Origin: Lachnospiraceae bacterium
Lineage (GTDB): Bacteria; Bacillota; Clostridia; Lachnospirales; Lachnospiraceae
NCBI GenBank assembly: GCA_017420605.1
Contig: JAFOIS010000286.1
Location: forward strand, 1 to 8,321
DNA length: 8,321 nt
Direction: 5' to 3'
Part shown: piece after piece, positions 5,829 through 8,321 of the stretch
How the letters are laid out: every line of letters begins with the position of its first letter
Position numbering within the stretch: position 1 is the stretch's first letter
Program-made: the position numbers and the translations under genes
The notes under the pieces: model-generated
What the model was told of the DNA's origin: nothing
Database searches by the model: none
Seen by the model: only the letters and a program-made list of their open reading frames with translations

Positions 5829-7313
5829 ATGATCAGCAAAATGCTGCAGAAGGCGCGGGATTTCGAAAAGAAATACCTTCCGTACACCGTTTCCGAACTG
5901 CCGAAATTCCACGTGACGGGCGGCATCGGCTGGATCAACGATCCGAACGGCTTTGCGCCGTACAAGGGAGAATACCATCTGTTCTTCCAGTATTACCCCT
6001 ATGACACCAAGTGGGGTCCCATGCACTGGGGCCACGTCAAGACGCGCGACTTCATCCGCTGGGAAAGACTGCCCGCGGCGCTCGCCCCGGATATGGACTA
6101 TGACCGCGACGGCGTCTTCTCCGGCAGCGCCCTGGAACTTCCGGACGGCCGGCATCTTCTCATGTACACCGGCGTCCGCAATATCCGCCGCCGGAACGGC
6201 AAGCTCGAATCCGTGCAGACGCAGTGCATCGCCTACGGAGACGGCGTCGACTATGAAAAGTTTGAGGGGAATCCCGTCATCGACGCCTCTCTTCTGCCGG
6301 AAGGCGGAAGCATGGAGGATTTCCGTGATCCGAAGATCTGGCGCGAAGGCGATACCTACTACGCCGTGATCGGCGACCGCTGCGAAGACGACAGCGGCAC
6401 GATCCTGCTCTACCGGAGCAAGGATGCGCAGCACTGGGAATATGTGAGCGTCCTCTCCGCCTGCCACAATCAGTACGGACGGATGTGGGAATGCCCGGAT
6501 TTCTTCCGGCTCGACAGAAAAGACGTGCTGTTCGTCTCTCCGCAGGATATGGCGGCGATCGGTCTCGAGTTCCACCCCGGCAATGCCAACGTCTGCCTGA
6601 TCGGCACCTATGACCGCAAGACGTATCATCTGAACCGCGACAGCGTGCAGGCCATCGACTACGGTCTCGATTTCTACGCGCCGCAGACGCTCCTGACCGA
6701 CGACGGCCGGCGTGTCATGATCGCTTGGATGCAGAACTGGGAAACTTCCTCCTGTAAGATGCGCGAGCTGCGCTTCATGGGCCAGATGACCCTGCCGCGC
6801 GAGCTTTCGATCCGGAACGGGCGCCTGTATCAGAATCCGGTGCGCGAGCTCGAAAACTACCGCCGCATTCTGATCGACTATCACAACGTCCTCATCAACG
6901 GCGAAGCGACCCTCCGCGGGATCTACGGCCGCAGTATCGATATGACCGTGACGATCCGTCCCGGCAACGAGAACAACATGTACAAGTGGTTCCGCCTGTA
7001 CCTGGCCCGCGACGGTGAAAACTTCACGTTCATCCGCTACAGGCCCGAAGTCGGCACCATCAAGGTCGACCGCACGCACAGCGGCTTCCCGCACGACATC
7101 GTGAACGTCCGCGAGTTCCCGGCCTACATGAAGGACGGCGTCATCAAGCTGCGCGTCATCATGGACCGCTACAGCCTCGAGCTCTTCGTCAACGACGGCG
7201 AGCAGGCCGCGTCCTTCGTGCTGTACACACCGATCGAAGCCGGCGCCGTGAGCTTCTCGTCCGACGGCAGCGTCCTCATCGACGTGGAGAAATATGATCT
7301 GGTGATTGATTAA
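5829..7313 (+). CDS. GH32 beta-fructosidase (sucrose/fructo-oligosaccharide hydrolase)
   Basis: 494 residues, the usual length of intracellular sucrose-6-phosphate hydrolase or FOS hydrolase. The five-bladed propeller carries all catalytic motifs: WINDPNG (35-41, nucleophile Asp38), FSGSA (97-101), FRDP (165-168, transition-state stabiliser Asp167) and WECPD (220-224, acid/base Glu221). A C-terminal beta-sandwich starts at about residue 345 and includes LRVIMDRYSLELFVNDGE (about 440-457). There is no signal peptide, so it acts in the cytoplasm on sugar imported by the upstream ABC system, releasing fructose from the non-reducing end. Because the transporter is ABC rather than PTS, unphosphorylated sucrose, kestose or nystose is a more likely substrate than sucrose-6-phosphate (inference). 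AAGGAGG at 5811-5817 is 11 nt before the ATG. The leader is 164 nt and structured. Confidence 0.96.
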   Translation: MISKMLQKARDFEKKYLPYTVSELPKFHVTGGIGWINDPNGFAPYKGEYHLFFQYYPYDTKWGPMHWGHVKTRDFIRWERLPAALAPDMDYDRDGVFSGSALELPDGRHLLMYTGVRNIRRRNGKLESVQTQCIAYGDGVDYEKFEGNPVIDASLLPEGGSMEDFRDPKIWREGDTYYAVIGDRCEDDSGTILLYRSKDAQHWEYVSVLSACHNQYGRMWECPDFFRLDRKDVLFVSPQDMAAIGLEFHPGNANVCLIGTYDRKTYHLNRDSVQAIDYGLDFYAPQTLLTDDGRRVMIAWMQNWETSSCKMRELRFMGQMTLPRELSIRNGRLYQNPVRELENYRRILIDYHNVLINGEATLRGIYGRSIDMTVTIRPGNENNMYKWFRLYLARDGENFTFIRYRPEVGTIKVDRTHSGFPHDIVNVREFPAYMKDGVIKLRVIMDRYSLELFVNDGEQAASFVLYTPIEAGAVSFSSDGSVLIDVEKYDLVID

Positions 7314-7396
7314 GGAAAGTTACTGCGGACCGGATAATTACTGCTGTTCGGCTAAATACTGCGGATCGGGGTTTGCAGGGATCGTTACTGCGGATC
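7314..7396. repeat. Four degenerate copies of an 18-bp repeat at the convergent gene ends
   Basis: Plus-strand copies are at 7314-7331 (GGAAAGTTACTGCGGACC), 7332-7349, 7350-7367 and 7379-7396 (GGATCGTTACTGCGGATC). The first three are strictly head-to-tail; an 11-nt insert (7368-7378) precedes the fourth. The TACTGC core is kept in all four. The block fills the gap between the GH32 stop and the hydrolase stop, and the last copy contains the hydrolase stop codon and its final residues (Asp-Pro-Gln). Function unknown. Confidence 0.75.
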
Positions 7397-8113
7397 GATG
7401 TTCTGCAGGATGAGGTCCGCAGTCATCAATTGCTGATATTCCCGGGAGACGGATGCATTTCCGTCTCCTTTTTGTATGCCGTAATCGCCGAACTGGGCAT
7501 GGTTGCCCCCTTCGATGACACATTCTTCATAACGGTCCGGCGCAAGAGCGCGCCCCTCCGCAAGCTTTGCGTCATTGAGCACGCCGTCCTCGGACCCGTA
7601 GATGCTGAGAAGAACGAGGTCGTCGGGCATCTGCTTCGTCGGATAGGCGGCAAGGAGGACCGCGCCGCGGATCTCATCGCCATGCTCCGCCGCATAGATT
7701 GCCGCCATGGCGCCGCCGAGCGAATGTCCGCCGACGAATTCATTTTCATAATCGTATGCTGCCAGCACCCCGGATGCCTTGTCCGCCGCAAAGAACGCGA
7801 ACCGGAACGGCATTTTAAGAAGGCACACGTCCATGCCCTGCGAGGCGAGGCGGTGCAGAAGGGGCGCGTAGGCGGTCTCCTCCACTTTGGCGCCGGGATA
7901 AAAGACGAGCAGGTTTTCCTCCGACGGCCCGTCAAAGAACCAGCCGTAATCCGTCGGGGAAACGAGGACCGCTCCGTCGGATTGCAACGCGGCAAGCGCG
8001 GTCTCATCCGCGTGATAGTAGTTCACTGCATAGATGAAAAACGCGGCGGCAAGGACCGCGACGAGGCAGAGAGGAAGGAGCCATATGTGCCTCTTGCATT
8101 TACATATCTTCAT
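7385..8113 (-). CDS. Membrane-anchored alpha/beta hydrolase
   Basis: 242 residues. A basic N-terminus (MKICKCKRH) and one hydrophobic segment (about 10-30) predict a signal anchor with the catalytic domain outside the cell. The alpha/beta hydrolase triad is visible: nucleophile Ser131 in GHSLGG (129-134), acid Asp176 in YGSEDGV (172-178) and His205 in GGNHAQFGDYG (202-212). The oxyanion region is FYPGAKVE (71-78). The GGNHAQFG..GxQKGDG ending is typical of a Bacillota hydrolase subfamily whose substrate I do not know. The start codon lies 14 nt inside the HepT-like gene, with AGGGAG 10 nt and GGGGAG 3 nt upstream, so translational coupling is likely. It converges on the GH32 gene and is probably unrelated to sugar use. 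I see no clear terminator after it on its own strand. Confidence 0.92.
   Translation of the reverse strand: MKICKCKRHIWLLPLCLVAVLAAAFFIYAVNYYHADETALAALQSDGAVLVSPTDYGWFFDGPSEENLLVFYPGAKVEETAYAPLLHRLASQGMDVCLLKMPFRFAFFAADKASGVLAAYDYENEFVGGHSLGGAMAAIYAAEHGDEIRGAVLLAAYPTKQMPDDLVLLSIYGSEDGVLNDAKLAEGRALAPDRYEECVIEGGNHAQFGDYGIQKGDGNASVSREYQQLMTADLILQNIDPQ
7445..7473 (+). terminator. Intrinsic terminator of the transporter/GH32 operon, inside the convergent gene
   Basis: GGAGACGGA (7445-7453) pairs with TCCGTCTCC (7460-7468) around a 6-nt loop and is followed at once by TTTTT (7469-7473). It is a textbook Rho-independent terminator for plus-strand transcripts, about 130 nt past the GH32 stop. It lies wholly within the hydrolase coding sequence (residues around 213-223), so the GH32 mRNA end is antisense to that gene. 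Confidence 0.88.
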
Positions 8114-8321
8114 CTTCTCCCCACTCCCTGAGCCGTTCTGTGATCCGGGCTTTCAGTTCCGGTACATCTCTGACAGCGATATTCCATATCAGCGTATCAT
8201 CCACTTTCTCATAGCTGTGCACGATGATATTTCGGAGACCGGATATTTTGCACCAGCCTGCTTCCGGGCACTTCTCTTTGCACGCATCAGACAGACGGTT
8301 CGTTACTTCTCCGATTTGCAG
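8100..8321 (-). CDS. hepT: HepT-like (DUF86) ribonuclease/toxin domain protein, 5' end cut by window edge
   Basis: The minus strand is open from the window edge to TAA at 8102-8100, giving the last 73 residues of a protein. The fragment begins LQIGEVTNRLSDACKEKCPE, continues GWCKISGLRNIIVHSYEKVD, and then has LIWNIAVRDVPELKARI. This is the C-terminal half of HepT-like proteins, including the RxxxxHxY nuclease motif (Arg30-His35-Tyr37 of the visible part). Family members are about 110-145 residues, so the start lies outside the window. HepT toxins usually follow a MntA-type nucleotidyltransferase antitoxin that AMPylates them; that gene, if present, would lie just to the right. Codon use here seems more AT-rich than in the sugar operon, which fits mobile toxin-antitoxin modules. 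The hydrolase start overlaps its last 14 nt. Confidence 0.85.
   Translation of the reverse strand: MQIGEVTNRLSDACKEKCPEAGWCKISGLRNIIVHSYEKVDDTLIWNIAVRDVPELKARITERLREWGEDEDM

Noticed and set aside
5820..7094. Long open frame (424 codons) on the minus strand opposite the GH32 gene
   Set aside because: Same mirror effect of GC-rich sense codons; the GH32 reading frame has every catalytic motif and a strong ribosome binding site, while the antisense frame has neither.
7314..7396. CRISPR-like array
   Set aside because: The repeats are 18 bp, degenerate and head-to-tail without unique spacers, so they do not fit a CRISPR array.
7338..7523. A 61-codon minus-strand frame covering the repeats
   Set aside because: It overlaps the hydrolase gene in another frame and has no ribosome binding site or family similarity that I can see.
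1..8321. tRNA, rRNA, insertion sequence or phage genes
   Set aside because: No cloverleaf-like segment, rRNA motif, transposase, integrase or flanking inverted repeats were recognised in the window.

Overview
The window looks like a chromosomal stretch of a Gram-positive Bacillota, probably a moderately GC-rich clostridial or erysipelotrichial gut-type anaerobe. The signs are strong AGGAGG ribosome binding sites, sigma-A-type TTGACA promoters, a LAGC lipoprotein signal peptide, an LplB/YtcP-type sugar ABC transporter and a YesL-family protein. Genus cannot be fixed from this sequence. The genes prefer C- and G-ending codons, while the control regions are AT-rich.

Layout. A minus-strand pair (1-1693) comprises a LacI-type regulator followed by a YesL/DUF624 membrane protein, joined by an ATGA stop/start overlap and cut by the left edge. 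A divergent control region (about 1694-2009) carries one sigma-A promoter in each direction and an unusual cluster of TGCAC/GTGCA half-sites. A plus-strand operon follows: two permeases (2010-2957, 2974-3900), a lipoprotein solute-binding protein (3976-5664) and a cytoplasmic-type GH32 beta-fructosidase (5829-7313). Before the GH32 gene there is a likely extra promoter and a long stem-loop in its leader. The operon's intrinsic terminator (7445-7473) lies inside the coding end of the convergent gene. Between the convergent stop codons are four degenerate copies of an 18-bp repeat. The right part, on the minus strand, holds a membrane-anchored alpha/beta hydrolase (7385-8113) whose start overlaps by 14 nt the end of a HepT-like (DUF86) gene cut by the right edge (8100-8321).

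How it works together. Sucrose or short fructo-oligosaccharides would be captured by the lipoprotein, imported by the permease pair using an ATPase encoded elsewhere, and split in the cytoplasm by GH32. The LacI regulator probably controls the divergent operon through the TGCAC sites. From memory, the set regulator / two permeases / binding protein / GH32 resembles the pneumococcal sus (fus) sucrose/FOS locus. The core locus is therefore a known type. The less explained elements are the operator array, the GH32 leader, the 18-bp repeats, the terminator inside a coding region, and the HepT/exported-hydrolase coupling.
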